This document shows positions 8,763 to 17,017 of a stretch of DNA of 64,000 nucleotides, piece by piece. Below the pieces are notes generated by a model, which made no database searches, was not told the origin of the DNA, and was given only the letters and a program-made list of their open reading frames with translations. The DNA is taken from assembly GCA_023386315.1 (NCBI GenBank), contig JAEWJZ010000014.1, forward strand, positions 253,001-317,000, in the 5' to 3' direction. The translations under genes were made by a program, and so were the position numbers. Source of the stretch: Bacillota bacterium (GTDB lineage Bacteria > Bacillota > Clostridia > Lachnospirales > Lachnospiraceae). Numbering within the stretch: position 1 is the stretch's first letter; the number at the start of each line of letters is the position of its first letter.

Positions 8763-9296
8763 TTACCGGATTACCGGGCGCAAAGCCTTTGCCAGTGCCG
8801 CCGCCGCAAGGCATTTTACTATATCAAGCGGTATAAATGGAAGAACAGCCTGTATCATGATTGCCAGCCAGGGCTGTCCTGTAACGATTTTCATCCATAC
8901 AGCCCCCATCAGATAAATAATGGGAATTCCGGCTAATATAAGAAACAGGGTTTGCATATGACTGTTCCTGACTTTCCTGCAAAACATTGAAATGATAACA
9001 GCTGCCACTAAATATCCAAAAATATATCCGCCCGTAGGTCCAAACAGCTTTGCAGCACCTCCCATACCTCCTGAAAATACAGGGAGACCCACAAGCCCTG
9101 CCAGAATCCATGCCACAAAAACCAGCAGCACTTGAAATGGCCTTAAAACCAATCCGATCAGGTTCACCACAATTGTCTGAGCCGTTATACTTGCTGATGA
9201 AAATGGAAGTGGTATGATAATATAGGATGATGCGCTGAGCAATGCCACCATCAGACCCATCACGGTCATTTCCTGGGTAGTCTTTCTTTGATTCAT
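8763..9296 (-). CDS. bioY: Biotin transporter BioY (ECF S component)
   Basis: 177 aa with about six membrane segments and family motifs (QTIVVNLIGLVLRP, GLPVFSGGMGG, GPTGGYIFGYL). It binds biotin in the membrane and imports it, alone or with ECF AAT' modules. The start at 9296 (MNQRKTT) is preferred because GGAGG stands seven bases upstream; the longer frame begins upstream of that site. It is the second gene of an operon preceded by a BirA operator, which fits repression by biotin. Confidence 0.93.
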   Translation of the reverse strand: MNQRKTTQEMTVMGLMVALLSASSYIIIPLPFSSASITAQTIVVNLIGLVLRPFQVLLVFVAWILAGLVGLPVFSGGMGGAAKLFGPTGGYIFGYLVAAVIISMFCRKVRNSHMQTLFLILAGIPIIYLMGAVWMKIVTGQPWLAIMIQAVLPFIPLDIVKCLAAAALAKALRPVIR

Positions 9297-9313
9297 GTTT
9301 TTTCCTCCGTTAA

Positions 9314-9928
9314 TCATTCCTTATATATTTTTAAGTTAAATATTTCCGATTCTTTTAAAAAGCCACATATTCTAAATCCGTCTGGATCAATGCCCTCCAT
9401 CCAGAGTTCTGCCTGTTGGCCGGTTCTCATGGGAGACAGGAATTTTACCTCCGTCTTAAAGCTATACCCGGTCTTTTTATGCATTATCTCTTCTGCCTGT
9501 CCCACAACCTCATTTATAATCATAAAACCCGGAATAATCGGATCATTACCTGTATGAATGGGATTGGTGTCGGATACGGAATCGAGAAACCGGCTGACCT
9601 GTTCTGGGGAAAAAATAAGAGTTCCATATCTCTTCCCTGTTTTATCTTTGGATCCCTTATTTATGTATTTTTTTGTTAAAACAGGCTTTACCAGAGTTAA
9701 TTCAATTCTACCCTCCAGCTTACCCTGATTTCCATAAACCTGAAAGACTGCCAGCATGTTATTCCTTTTTAAAAGGCTGGCCTTAAACAATTGAGCTTTG
9801 TCTTTTTCTTCTATCTCCAGCCGGTTTGTGATATTTAAATTGCATTTACCAATCAGCCAGCCATCAAATCCCTGAAACTCTGATAATGCTCTCTCCAGCT
9901 TAGTAAGCAGCATCTCTATCTCTGTCAT
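9314..9928 (-). CDS. Hot-dog fold (MaoC/FabZ-like) acyl dehydratase, first gene of BirA operon
   Basis: 204 aa. Residues about 105-195 match MaoC-like hydratases: FSPEQVSRFLDSVSDTNPIH carries the Asp...His catalytic pair, followed by PGFMIINEVVGQ. The N-terminal 100 residues may be a second, degenerate hot-dog unit. Such enzymes interconvert trans-2-enoyl- and 3-hydroxyacyl thioesters. The start is ATG at 9928 with AGGAGA seven bases upstream. It leads an operon with bioY, a thiolase and an AMP-ligase. This dehydratase is not part of the B. subtilis yhfUTS set, so the combination is unusual. Substrate unknown. Confidence 0.7.
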   Translation of the reverse strand: MTEIEMLLTKLERALSEFQGFDGWLIGKCNLNITNRLEIEEKDKAQLFKASLLKRNNMLAVFQVYGNQGKLEGRIELTLVKPVLTKKYINKGSKDKTGKRYGTLIFSPEQVSRFLDSVSDTNPIHTGNDPIIPGFMIINEVVGQAEEIMHKKTGYSFKTEVKFLSPMRTGQQAELWMEGIDPDGFRICGFLKESEIFNLKIYKE

Positions 9929-9961
9929 ACACAGGTCTCCTGTAAATTCTTATCTTTAAGT

Positions 9962-10016
9962 AGTATAATCAAATTTTCTCCAATTGTAAACTACTTTATG
10001 AAAATTGGTTAACAAT
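9962..10016 (-). promoter_or_regulatory. BirA box overlapping the promoter of the dehydratase-bioY operon
   Basis: On the minus strand TTGTTAACC, 15 bases, then GTTTACAA (10016-9983) matches the Gram-positive BirA operator consensus. The second arm contains a -35 (TTTACA) that is followed after exactly 17 bases by a -10 (TATACT). Biotinyl-AMP-loaded BirA bound here would block transcription. Confidence 0.88.
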
Positions 10017-10052
10017 TATTTTATCAATAATAACATCATAGGCACAAAGAAA

Positions 10053-10079
10053 CAACAAAAACCGGGGATTTCCCCCGGC
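10053..10079 (-). terminator. Terminator of the cupin-permease operon
   Basis: On the minus strand CCGGGG / CCCCGG with a short loop, followed by TTTTTGTTG, directly downstream of the ferredoxin-permease stop codon. Confidence 0.8.
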
Positions 10080-10089
10080 AATAAAATAA

Positions 10090-10827
10090 TTATTCCTTAA
10101 AATTTAAACTGATTGCTTTAGCCGGACATTTTTCCACCGCTTCTAAAACGAGCTGCTGCTGAGCCTCATTACTCACCGGCAGAAGGATAACTGCCTTCTT
10201 TGACTCCATACCAAAATTATCCGGTGCAATCCTTGTACATAATCCACACCCCATACAGCAGGCTGAGTTCACGGATAACCCCTTGCTTTTCAGATCCTCA
10301 TTCGTATGCCCCACCGGAATGTCCTCTGCCTTTATCAGTCTGGACATAATAAAACCCATTATAAATATAGACGCAGTGGTTAATATCCAGCGTATTATCA
10401 TAAATCTAACGCTTAAAAATTTAGCTTCATTAACAAGCATGGGAACTTTAATTACAGCCCAGGTGCTTAATATTATTACAATATTAGAAATACCCGCCCC
10501 TTTTTCCAAAAGAGTTTTACAAACAGGAAACGCAGCATATATGGGCCCGGCGGAAAAGCTGCCCAGGAGAAATGAAAGAATGGATCCTTTCACTCCTGCT
10601 CCTCTGCCAAAGCTGTTTTCTATGGTTTTTCTGGGAACCCACGCAGTAATCAGCGAAGTCAGCACAAGAATGACAGGCATTATCATCAGCATTTCCTTCA
10701 CGTAATATAAGCTGCCTTTCAGTGCCTGTGCTGCTTTATCAGGACTTAAAACCGCCAATACAGAATAAATCAGAATTACCAATGCCAAAAGCCTGTTATT
10801 ATTTACTGCCCGTTTTATTTTAATCAT
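10090..10827 (-). CDS. Permease half fused to a C-terminal ferredoxin domain
   Basis: 245 aa. The first 170 residues hold about four membrane segments of the YraQ/ArsP-like permease family (GSFSAGPIYAAFPVCKTLLEKG). The last 60 residues form a one-cluster ferredoxin domain: CCMGCGLC followed by a distant KCP. The neighbouring gene encodes the other permease half and overlaps by 4 bases, so the two chains probably form one transporter. Fusion of an Fe-S domain to this permease suggests redox control or coupling of transport. Substrate unknown; family members export oxyanions or organoarsenicals. The start is ATG at 10827 with GGGGGTGA upstream. Confidence 0.72.
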   Translation of the reverse strand: MIKIKRAVNNNRLLALVILIYSVLAVLSPDKAAQALKGSLYYVKEMLMIMPVILVLTSLITAWVPRKTIENSFGRGAGVKGSILSFLLGSFSAGPIYAAFPVCKTLLEKGAGISNIVIILSTWAVIKVPMLVNEAKFLSVRFMIIRWILTTASIFIMGFIMSRLIKAEDIPVGHTNEDLKSKGLSVNSACCMGCGLCTRIAPDNFGMESKKAVILLPVSNEAQQQLVLEAVEKCPAKAISLNFKE

Positions 10828-11306
10828 AAAATCACCCCCATAATAACCGCAATCAGGATTGCAAAAACAAAGCTGAGAGAATTTCTAAGTAAGGTGAATT
10901 TTAATCCAAACTCTCTCTTTTCCAGGGGAAAAGTCACGATCCCCACCATTGTCAGGGTGGTGAGAAATGCAACCACAGGAACCAGATTTGCTCCCGCATC
11001 CAGGAGAGATCCTGCCAGCGGGAATGCCACAAAAGCCGGTATCAATGTAATACAGCCAATCAATGCAAAAATAATTGTGGAAATCAGAAGATTGGATTCT
11101 CCCATAAAATGTCTGACTGTATCCTGGGGAACAAAGGTCATGATTAAACCGATCAAAAATAAGATTGCCAGTATTTCACCTGCCATACCCTTCATCATTC
11201 CGCCTGACATTTTAAGTGCACCAAACGTTTTCTTTCTGTCTTTGGCAATTGAAACAAAAAACCACACCAGGGTAACAATCCAGAATAAGGCTGTAAAAAT
11301 GTCCAT
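10824..11306 (-). CDS. Permease N-terminal half (YraQ/ArsP-like)
   Basis: 160 aa with about four to five membrane segments; the conserved piece IPAFVAFPLAGSLLDAGANL matches the first repeat of PF03773-type permeases. The full family protein is about 300 aa, whereas here the two repeats are encoded by two genes joined by a 4-base stop/start overlap. ATG at 11306 follows the cupin stop by one base, within GGGAGGGAATAAC. Co-expression with cupin and ferredoxin-permease is certain from spacing. Confidence 0.75.
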   Translation of the reverse strand: MDIFTALFWIVTLVWFFVSIAKDRKKTFGALKMSGGMMKGMAGEILAILFLIGLIMTFVPQDTVRHFMGESNLLISTIIFALIGCITLIPAFVAFPLAGSLLDAGANLVPVVAFLTTLTMVGIVTFPLEKREFGLKFTLLRNSLSFVFAILIAVIMGVIL

Positions 11307-11307
11307 G

Positions 11308-11634
11308 TTATTCCCTCCCGTATTTTGCCGGGTTGGGAGCCTTCACCACAAAGAATTCCAAAATCTCATCATCGAAGTTTACAACATTCATCTTTGCATG
11401 ATATGGAATTGCGATAATCTGCCCGGCATGGTATTTGTGCACCCCCTGCTGATCCAGCTCCAGAGACATGTTTCCCCTTACTATAATCATGTAGACATTG
11501 GAGTTTGAATAATGCTCCGGAAGCCGCTCGCCATTTGGCAGAATCATATGATTCAGCTGCAGGTTGTCATCATCCACCAGTTTTTCAATATTCTTTGTGT
11601 CCAGGATTGAGAAATCATAAGTTTTTTCAAGCAT
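11308..11634 (-). CDS. Small cupin-domain protein
   Basis: 108 aa with a single cupin barrel: PNGERLPEHYSNSNVYMIIVRG and HKYHAGQIIAIPYHAKM. These contain His/Glu positions that could bind a metal or small ligand. The start is ATG at 11634 with AAAGGAG seven bases upstream; the longer open frame upstream runs through the promoter and is not coding. It is the first gene of the permease operon and could be a sensor, chaperone or enzyme for the transported compound. Confidence 0.8.
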   Translation of the reverse strand: MLEKTYDFSILDTKNIEKLVDDDNLQLNHMILPNGERLPEHYSNSNVYMIIVRGNMSLELDQQGVHKYHAGQIIAIPYHAKMNVVNFDDEILEFFVVKAPNPAKYGRE

Positions 11635-11659
11635 AAAAAGGCTCCTTTCAATTTTAATT

Positions 11660-11709
11660 TTAACATAGTATACTTTAGAATAACAAATAATAAAGTTACC
11701 ATGGTAACT
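11660..11709. promoter_or_regulatory. Crp/Fnr-type operator and divergent promoter
   Basis: A perfect 16-bp palindrome, AGTTACCATGGTAACT, lies at 11694-11709. On the minus strand a -10 TATACT (11672-11667) implies a start near 11660. That puts the palindrome centre near -41.5, the class II activator position. The same AGTATACT palindrome gives a plus-strand -10, which would place the operator just past that start, so autorepression is likely. Confidence 0.75.
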
Positions 11710-11719
11710 AATCAGGAGT

Positions 11720-12424
11720 GTGAGAAAAATAAATATAGAAAAGTATTCAACTTTGCTTTTAAACCTTGATTTATTTAAAGATTTTAAAGAGGAGCAGTTT
11801 ATACAGCTGTTTAAAAATGCCCCATATGTAATCAATACCTATACAAAAGGCCAGGTCATTCATCTTCAGAATGAAGTCTGCTCCGCCATGGATATTGTGC
11901 TTGAGGGAGAAGTTTCCGTCCAGAAAATAGACTCCTCAGGTAATATATTAAAAATCACCGTCTTCTCCGGTGCTGATATTTTGGGTGTTAATCTTCTTTT
12001 CTCAAGCAAACATGTCTACCCCATGACAATTGTTTCAGAAAGCAGATCTGTGATACTTCATATCTACAAAGAACTGATCCTGGAACTCTGTCATTCCAAT
12101 GACCGGTTTATGAGTGGACTTATGACGGAGATTGCGGATAAATCCCTGATGCTTACAGAAAAAATTGATGCCATATCCATGAAGACAATCAGACAGCGGA
12201 TTGTGGATTACCTGGGATATCAGTATTATTTACAAAAATCTTATGTGATCAGGCTTAACATATCCAAGAAGGAACTGGCGGAAAGACTGGGAATACAACG
12301 ATCTTCCTTAAGCAGAGAACTTCAGAAAATGAGGTCAGACGGACTGTTGGAATATAATTCAGGAACAATTACAATAAAGGATACCGGAATAATCATGAGC
12401 AGGGATCTCCCTGTCGAAAAATAA
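11720..12424 (+). CDS. Crp/Fnr-family transcriptional regulator
   Basis: 234 aa: an N-terminal cyclic-nucleotide-binding-like barrel (residues about 20-130) and a C-terminal HTH with the Crp signature (SKKELAERLGIQRSSLSREL). No CxxC-type cysteine cluster for Fe-S binding is visible at the N-terminus, so classical FNR oxygen sensing is unlikely. The start is the only available GTG at 11720, although AGGAG is only one base away; the ATA codon at 11729 is a rare alternative with better spacing. It is divergent from the cupin-permease operon, whose promoter holds a perfect palindrome. Confidence 0.85.
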   Translation: MRKINIEKYSTLLLNLDLFKDFKEEQFIQLFKNAPYVINTYTKGQVIHLQNEVCSAMDIVLEGEVSVQKIDSSGNILKITVFSGADILGVNLLFSSKHVYPMTIVSESRSVILHIYKELILELCHSNDRFMSGLMTEIADKSLMLTEKIDAISMKTIRQRIVDYLGYQYYLQKSYVIRLNISKKELAERLGIQRSSLSRELQKMRSDGLLEYNSGTITIKDTGIIMSRDLPVEK

Positions 12425-12473
12425 AAGAACCGCTGCTCTTACGTAACTTGAACTTTTGCAGCGGTTCTTTTAT
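12423..12473. terminator. Bidirectional terminator
   Basis: AAAGAACCGCTGC and GCAGCGGTTCTTT form a 13-bp perfect stem with a 21-base loop and flanking A/T runs. It sits between two convergent genes and can serve both. Confidence 0.85.
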
Positions 12474-12480
12474 TAAACAA

Positions 12481-13023
12481 TTATTTCATCATTTCCGCAA
12501 TCTGGTCTGCATCCAGAACATCATCTATCACTTTTGCATAATGAGCGTATTGAACTGTAAGGTCTGGAGATAGTATGAATGCCGCCGGCAGCTGCAGTTC
12601 TTCCCCCTCGTACCTTCCATGAGAGAAGCCTGCTGCCATGGCTTTCCCCACTTTCACCATAGTCTTCAGTCCAGCCAGATCTTTTTTACTGGCTGCGGGA
12701 AGAATTTCAAACTCCCGGTAGAGCTCTTCTTTGGGATCACAGACGATTTCAAACGGGAACATATCTTCTTTTCCCATATCTTCCCTCAATAAATCCGGAT
12801 CGCTCTGCAGAACCACCAGCAATTCGCCTCCTGCTGCCGTGATCTTTTCATAATTCCGGGCATACTGGGAAAGGTCGTACTGGCACAGCGTACACCCATA
12901 ATAGCGGAGAAATACAAGAGCCAGTTTTTTTCCGCCTGCTGCCTCACTGAGCCGGACATTTTTACGAAAAGGCGTATCAAAGGTAAAGTCCCGCATCTTG
13001 TCATTTACATTAATTTTTCCCAT
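12481..13023 (-). CDS. AhpC/TSA-type peroxiredoxin-like protein
   Basis: 180 aa thioredoxin-fold protein with CTLC after FLRYYG, the place of the peroxidatic cysteine in redoxins. It also has QSDPDLLRE and a Pro-containing AAFILSPD. The family reduces peroxides or acts as an alkyl hydroperoxide-type thiol oxidoreductase. The start is ATG at 13023 (GAGG eight bases upstream) rather than GTG at 13032. It follows the C-S lyase by 27 bases and is probably the last gene of that operon; a role in thiol homeostasis beside a cysteine-metabolising enzyme is reasonable. Confidence 0.78.
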   Translation of the reverse strand: MGKINVNDKMRDFTFDTPFRKNVRLSEAAGGKKLALVFLRYYGCTLCQYDLSQYARNYEKITAAGGELLVVLQSDPDLLREDMGKEDMFPFEIVCDPKEELYREFEILPAASKKDLAGLKTMVKVGKAMAAGFSHGRYEGEELQLPAAFILSPDLTVQYAHYAKVIDDVLDADQIAEMMK

Positions 13024-13050
13024 ATTGTGCACCTCGTTTTATCTGAGAAT

Positions 13051-14265
13051 TTATTTTGCATTAAAAACATACTGATCAAGGCGCTTCATCGCTTCCTCAA
13101 CTCTGCTGAAAGGAAGAGCCAGATTAAGCCTTATTGAGCATGGTCCGTGGAACATGCGTCCATCCTGCCATGCAACGCCTACATCCCAGCCGCTCTTTTC
13201 CAGTTCATCAATGGTTTTTCCATACTCTTTACACCAATCCGTACAATCCATAAACAGCATATAGGTACCCTGTGGTTTGGAAAGCTTCACACCATTAAAA
13301 TGCTGTGTGATATAGTCATAAGCATAATTGACATTATTCGTGAGCACCTCGCACAGCTGGTCCACCCACTCCGCACCTTCCGGTTTATATGCGCCGATCA
13401 GTGCATGCATACTCAGCACATTCATGTCATTATAATGAGATTTGCTGCTTTGGGCACGGACACGGTCCCTTAAATACGGGTCATAGATAATATGATAGGA
13501 ACCGATCAGTCCTGCCAGGTTGAAGGTTTTGCTGGGCGCATACAAAGCTACTGTCCGCTTACGTGCATCCTCACTGACAGACTGCACCGGAATATGTTTA
13601 TTTCCGTCTAAAATAAGATCGGACCAGATTTCGTCAGAAATAACGATACAATCATTATTCTTATACACTTCCATCGCTTTTTCAATCTCCCACTTTTCCC
13701 ATACACGTCCGCATGGATTGTGAGGATTGCAGAAAATAGCGGTATGAATCTTATGAGCCTTTATTTTTTTATCCATATCCTCATAGTCCATACGCCATAC
13801 ACCGTTCTCATCCTGCTTTAATGGACTATGTATAATTTTGCGTCCATTGTTTTCCAGGCTCATGGTAAAACCAATATAAGTAGGAGAATGAAGCAATACT
13901 GCATCGCCGGGAGCTGAAAAGGCATTCAATACAGAAATGACTCCGCCAAGAACACCATTTTCATATCCGATGCACTCCTTTGTCAGGCCTGTCACTCCGT
14001 TTCGTTCCTCCTGCCACCGGATTATGGCATTGTAATACTCCTTAGAAGGGCTGAAATAACCAAATGCCGGGTGCTGTACACGCTCCACAATCGCTTCGCA
14101 GATTGATGGGACTGTTGGGAAATTCATATCTGCAACCCACATTGGAATCGTATCAAAGCCATCCTTGGGAAGATCCGGAGCAAATCCTGGTAAGGTTCCA
14201 AGACCATCCACAGCAATGGCATCTTTACCTCTGCGGTCCATAATTGATGTAAAATCGTATTTCAT
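13051..14265 (-). CDS. MalY/PatB-type PLP-dependent C-S lyase (aminotransferase fold I)
   Basis: 404 aa, with the PLP lysine in APSKTFNLAGL, the substrate/PLP motif NPHNPCGRVW and the family N-terminus WVADMNFP. MalY/PatB enzymes cleave cystathionine, cysteine or related thioethers to ammonia, a thiol or sulfide, and pyruvate through 2-aminoacrylate. The start is ATG at 14265 with AAGGAGG eight bases upstream; an upstream in-frame ATG has none. The permease and RidA upstream fit uptake of a sulfur amino acid and clearing of aminoacrylate. Confidence 0.9.
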   Translation of the reverse strand: MKYDFTSIMDRRGKDAIAVDGLGTLPGFAPDLPKDGFDTIPMWVADMNFPTVPSICEAIVERVQHPAFGYFSPSKEYYNAIIRWQEERNGVTGLTKECIGYENGVLGGVISVLNAFSAPGDAVLLHSPTYIGFTMSLENNGRKIIHSPLKQDENGVWRMDYEDMDKKIKAHKIHTAIFCNPHNPCGRVWEKWEIEKAMEVYKNNDCIVISDEIWSDLILDGNKHIPVQSVSEDARKRTVALYAPSKTFNLAGLIGSYHIIYDPYLRDRVRAQSSKSHYNDMNVLSMHALIGAYKPEGAEWVDQLCEVLTNNVNYAYDYITQHFNGVKLSKPQGTYMLFMDCTDWCKEYGKTIDELEKSGWDVGVAWQDGRMFHGPCSIRLNLALPFSRVEEAMKRLDQYVFNAK

Positions 14266-14349
14266 AGCAATATCCTCCTTCATCTTAATCCGCCGTAAGA
14301 ACGGGATAACCTTAGTAACGGCAGACATTTTGTATACATTTTATTATCT

Positions 14350-15723
14350 TTACACCTCATCATCTGCAAGTGCCTGAACGATAATAGCCTTTTTATTTTC
14401 CTCCAGAAACTCCTTCTTCACTGCACCGGTATGTATGCGAAGTAACGAGAACCCAACACAAACAGCAAGAATAATGATGGATGCAATGATATCCTTACCT
14501 TTTAAATCTTTGAATAAGTTAAAAGCTACAACTCCTGCACAGGCTGCGGAGAGAACACAAATAACATTATACACCGGAATGGGCATACGAAGTGCACATT
14601 TTTTCCACTGGTCCGGATATTTTTTCGGCAGCGTAATACATGCCATATTGAGATACACATTCATCACCATGGATGGAATCATTACAAGAGATATTATGGA
14701 ATCAAGACTGAATCCAAGCAGGATCGGCATAACGCTGAGTAAATAGAAGGCAAGCTGAATCACCCACGGAAAACCGTTTTTAGTAGTCTTTTTAAATACA
14801 GGAGGAAGCCATCCGTCTTCTGCAATCTTCATCAGCGGATAACGGAACATTACAATACCACCTAACAGACTGGTGGCAATGGCAAATACACCGCCGCCTA
14901 AAATGAACATAATATAAATGCTATTGGGGAATATCGCCTTAGCAGTTGCTCCCAGGTTTGCTCCCGCAACCTGTTCATACGGTAAAACACCAGCAGCCAC
15001 AATACTCATTACACCATATATTACCGCTAAAGCAAGGGTAATCCAGAGAATTGCAAGGGGAATTGTCTTTTTCGGTTTTTCTGTAACAGCAACCATCGAT
15101 ACAGGTGCCATAGTGGTTCCCTGGCAAGCCCAGCCCATAATTGCGATTGCACTGACGAACCCAGCAAAACCGCCATGGAAAAAGCCTCCGTCTGCATTGG
15201 AAAAATAGTCTGGCCTTACCTGAGGCATACCAAAAATTACAAAGATTGCAATTGCTCCAATCAGTATTACTGTCATTGCATTTTCCAGCAGCGTAATAAA
15301 GCGGGAACCACGCAGGGTGCTGGCAAAAAAGAGAGTCATGATAAGTACTGCCGCCAGGCGTGTATAAGGCTCCACCCGGGGAAATACCGCTGAAATATAG
15401 TTAACCATTCCAAGTGCATAGCTTGACATAGCCATGCTGTTAACAAGAGCCATAGTTGCTGAAAAACCAGTCATTGTGGGATTAAACAGCAGTGCCTTCT
15501 GGCTGTAATCTCCCCCTTTAAATACAAACATAGAGCTCATGATTACATTATACATATAAGCCAGCAGCATAAACAGACAACCGCCTACGCATACCAGAAC
15601 AATTGATCTGCCTGTATAAGCAATACCAAACCCAAGTAAAACAAATATGCCTGAACCTATTGCCCCTCCCAAACCAAGACCGAAAATATTTAACATACCG
15701 AGCTTTTTCCCATGCTCTTCCAT
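14350..15723 (-). CDS. APC-superfamily amino acid permease
   Basis: 457 aa with about twelve membrane segments. The N-terminal motif GLGLGGAIGSGIFVLLGFG is the APC substrate-binding helix I break. The start is ATG at 15723 with AGGAGG eight bases upstream. It lies between ridA and the C-S lyase in one operon, so the likely cargo is the lyase substrate (cystine, cystathionine, methionine or a D-amino acid); the sequence does not say which. Confidence 0.88.
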   Translation of the reverse strand: MEEHGKKLGMLNIFGLGLGGAIGSGIFVLLGFGIAYTGRSIVLVCVGGCLFMLLAYMYNVIMSSMFVFKGGDYSQKALLFNPTMTGFSATMALVNSMAMSSYALGMVNYISAVFPRVEPYTRLAAVLIMTLFFASTLRGSRFITLLENAMTVILIGAIAIFVIFGMPQVRPDYFSNADGGFFHGGFAGFVSAIAIMGWACQGTTMAPVSMVAVTEKPKKTIPLAILWITLALAVIYGVMSIVAAGVLPYEQVAGANLGATAKAIFPNSIYIMFILGGGVFAIATSLLGGIVMFRYPLMKIAEDGWLPPVFKKTTKNGFPWVIQLAFYLLSVMPILLGFSLDSIISLVMIPSMVMNVYLNMACITLPKKYPDQWKKCALRMPIPVYNVICVLSAACAGVVAFNLFKDLKGKDIIASIIILAVCVGFSLLRIHTGAVKKEFLEENKKAIIVQALADDEV

Positions 15724-15771
15724 TATGTTTACCTCCTCTATGGTGTTCTCCCCATTCAGCTTCCGTACCTG

Positions 15772-16161
15772 TTACAATACCGCAATCGCTTCAATTTCTA
15801 CCCGCGCATTCTTTGGAAGACTTCCAACCTGGAAGGCCGCCCTGGCAGGACAGGCACCGGTAAAATATTGTGCATAAACCTCATTCATTTCTGAAAATTC
15901 CCCAATATCCTTTAATAATACAGTTGTCTTCACCACATGATCCATTCCGGCACCTGCAGATTCTAAAACTGCCCGGATATTATCCAGAGACTGCCTGGTC
16001 TGCTCTTTAATATCATCTCCGGCAAAAGATCCGGTAGACGGATCAATGGGAAGCTGTCCCGAAACATAGATCATTCCCTCTGCCATAATCGCCTGAGAAT
16101 AAGGCCCAATAGCAGCCGGAGCGCTTTTTGTGCTTAGTACTTTTTTCTGCAATAAAATCAT
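15772..16161 (-). CDS. RidA family 2-iminopropanoate/aminoacrylate deaminase
   Basis: 129 aa RidA/YjgF protein with APAAIGPYSQA and the C-terminal PKNARVEIEAIAVL, including the substrate-binding arginine in the CPARAAFQV segment. It hydrolyses reactive enamines/imines released by PLP lyases. ATG at 16161 is directly behind GAGAGG; TTG at 16152 has better spacing (9 bases) and matches the usual family length. It is the first gene of an operon with an amino-acid permease and a PatB-like lyase, which is a textbook functional fit. Confidence 0.92.
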   Translation of the reverse strand: MILLQKKVLSTKSAPAAIGPYSQAIMAEGMIYVSGQLPIDPSTGSFAGDDIKEQTRQSLDNIRAVLESAGAGMDHVVKTTVLLKDIGEFSEMNEVYAQYFTGACPARAAFQVGSLPKNARVEIEAIAVL

Positions 16162-16205
16162 CCTCTCTTTTTTAATAATATTTTTATCTTATTGATTGTT
16201 TTTTT

Positions 16206-16234
16206 ATCATATCACAGTTTTTAAAATTTGACAA
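16206..16234 (-). promoter_or_regulatory. Promoter of the ridA operon
   Basis: On the minus strand TTGTCA, 17 bases, TATGAT. A second TTGTCA-containing repeat just upstream (near 16240-16255) may be part of the YheO-type regulator's site. Confidence 0.6.
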
Positions 16235-16282
16235 TATTTTTATCAAAGTGACAAAAATTTTATATATTTTTATGTATTACAA

Positions 16283-16310
16283 TTGATACTTTTTAAAAAA
16301 ATGTTATAAT
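16283..16310 (+). promoter_or_regulatory. Promoter of the YheO-type regulator gene
   Basis: TTGATA, 16 bases, TATAAT, 30 bases before the start codon. Confidence 0.65.
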
Positions 16311-16339
16311 AAATATGGAGTATGAGAGGAATGTGAACA

Positions 16340-16981
16340 ATGATGACAGATAAAGAATTATTAGAAATGTATAAACCAATGGTCTCTTTTTTATCCAGCC
16401 TGTGCGGTCCGGGTTGTGAAGTTTTGCTTCATGATGTTTCAAAATCAGACAGCGGTACGGTGATTGCGGTTGCCAACGGACACCACTCCGGACGAGGCAT
16501 CGGTTCTCCCATGACTGACCTTGCCAATCAGATCACCAAGGACCAGATTTACAAAACGCAGGATTATCTTACGAATTATCATGGTGTCAGCAAAAGCAAG
16601 AATTTTATTTCCAACACCTATTTTATTAAGAATGAAGACAGGTTGATCGGTTTGTTATGTGTTAACCGGAATACAACGGCCATTCATGAATTAGACCTGG
16701 CATTGTCTAATTTAAAAAAACACTATAATTTGTCAGAAGGGAGAACGGATATACAGGAAGATTTAAGCACCCCTGTAGAAGAGATGCTTTCCACCCTTGT
16801 ATCCCAGGCTGTAAAAGGCGCAGGAGTGTCACCCCAGCGCATGTCCAGGCAGGAAAAGATCAATATTGTTCATCAGCTGAATGAAAAGGGAATCCTGAAT
16901 ATGAAAGGGGCGGTCTCTGAAATCGCAAGACAGCTTTTCGTCTCTGAACCTACCGTCTACCGGTATTTGAACCACAGCTAA
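16340..16981 (+). CDS. YheO/DauR-type transcriptional regulator (PAS-like domain + HTH)
   Basis: 213 aa. Residues about 5-115 match the YheO-like PAS domain (PGCEVLLHDVSKSDSGTVIAVANG). The C-terminal 60 residues form the HTH_22 type domain (VSEIARQLFVSEPTVYRYLN). DauR of this family represses D-amino acid catabolic genes. The start is ATG at 16340 with GAGAGGA nine bases upstream. It is divergent from ridA-permease-lyase-redoxin, which it very likely controls in response to an amino acid. Confidence 0.88.
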   Translation: MMTDKELLEMYKPMVSFLSSLCGPGCEVLLHDVSKSDSGTVIAVANGHHSGRGIGSPMTDLANQITKDQIYKTQDYLTNYHGVSKSKNFISNTYFIKNEDRLIGLLCVNRNTTAIHELDLALSNLKKHYNLSEGRTDIQEDLSTPVEEMLSTLVSQAVKGAGVSPQRMSRQEKINIVHQLNEKGILNMKGAVSEIARQLFVSEPTVYRYLNHS

Positions 16982-17017
16982 TGTTTTATGTACTGCATGT
17001 TTAAAAACATATTAAAA

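Noticed and set aside
11635..11835. N-terminal extension of the cupin reading frame
   Set aside because: It passes through the divergent promoter and operator; a strong ribosome site marks the start at 11634.
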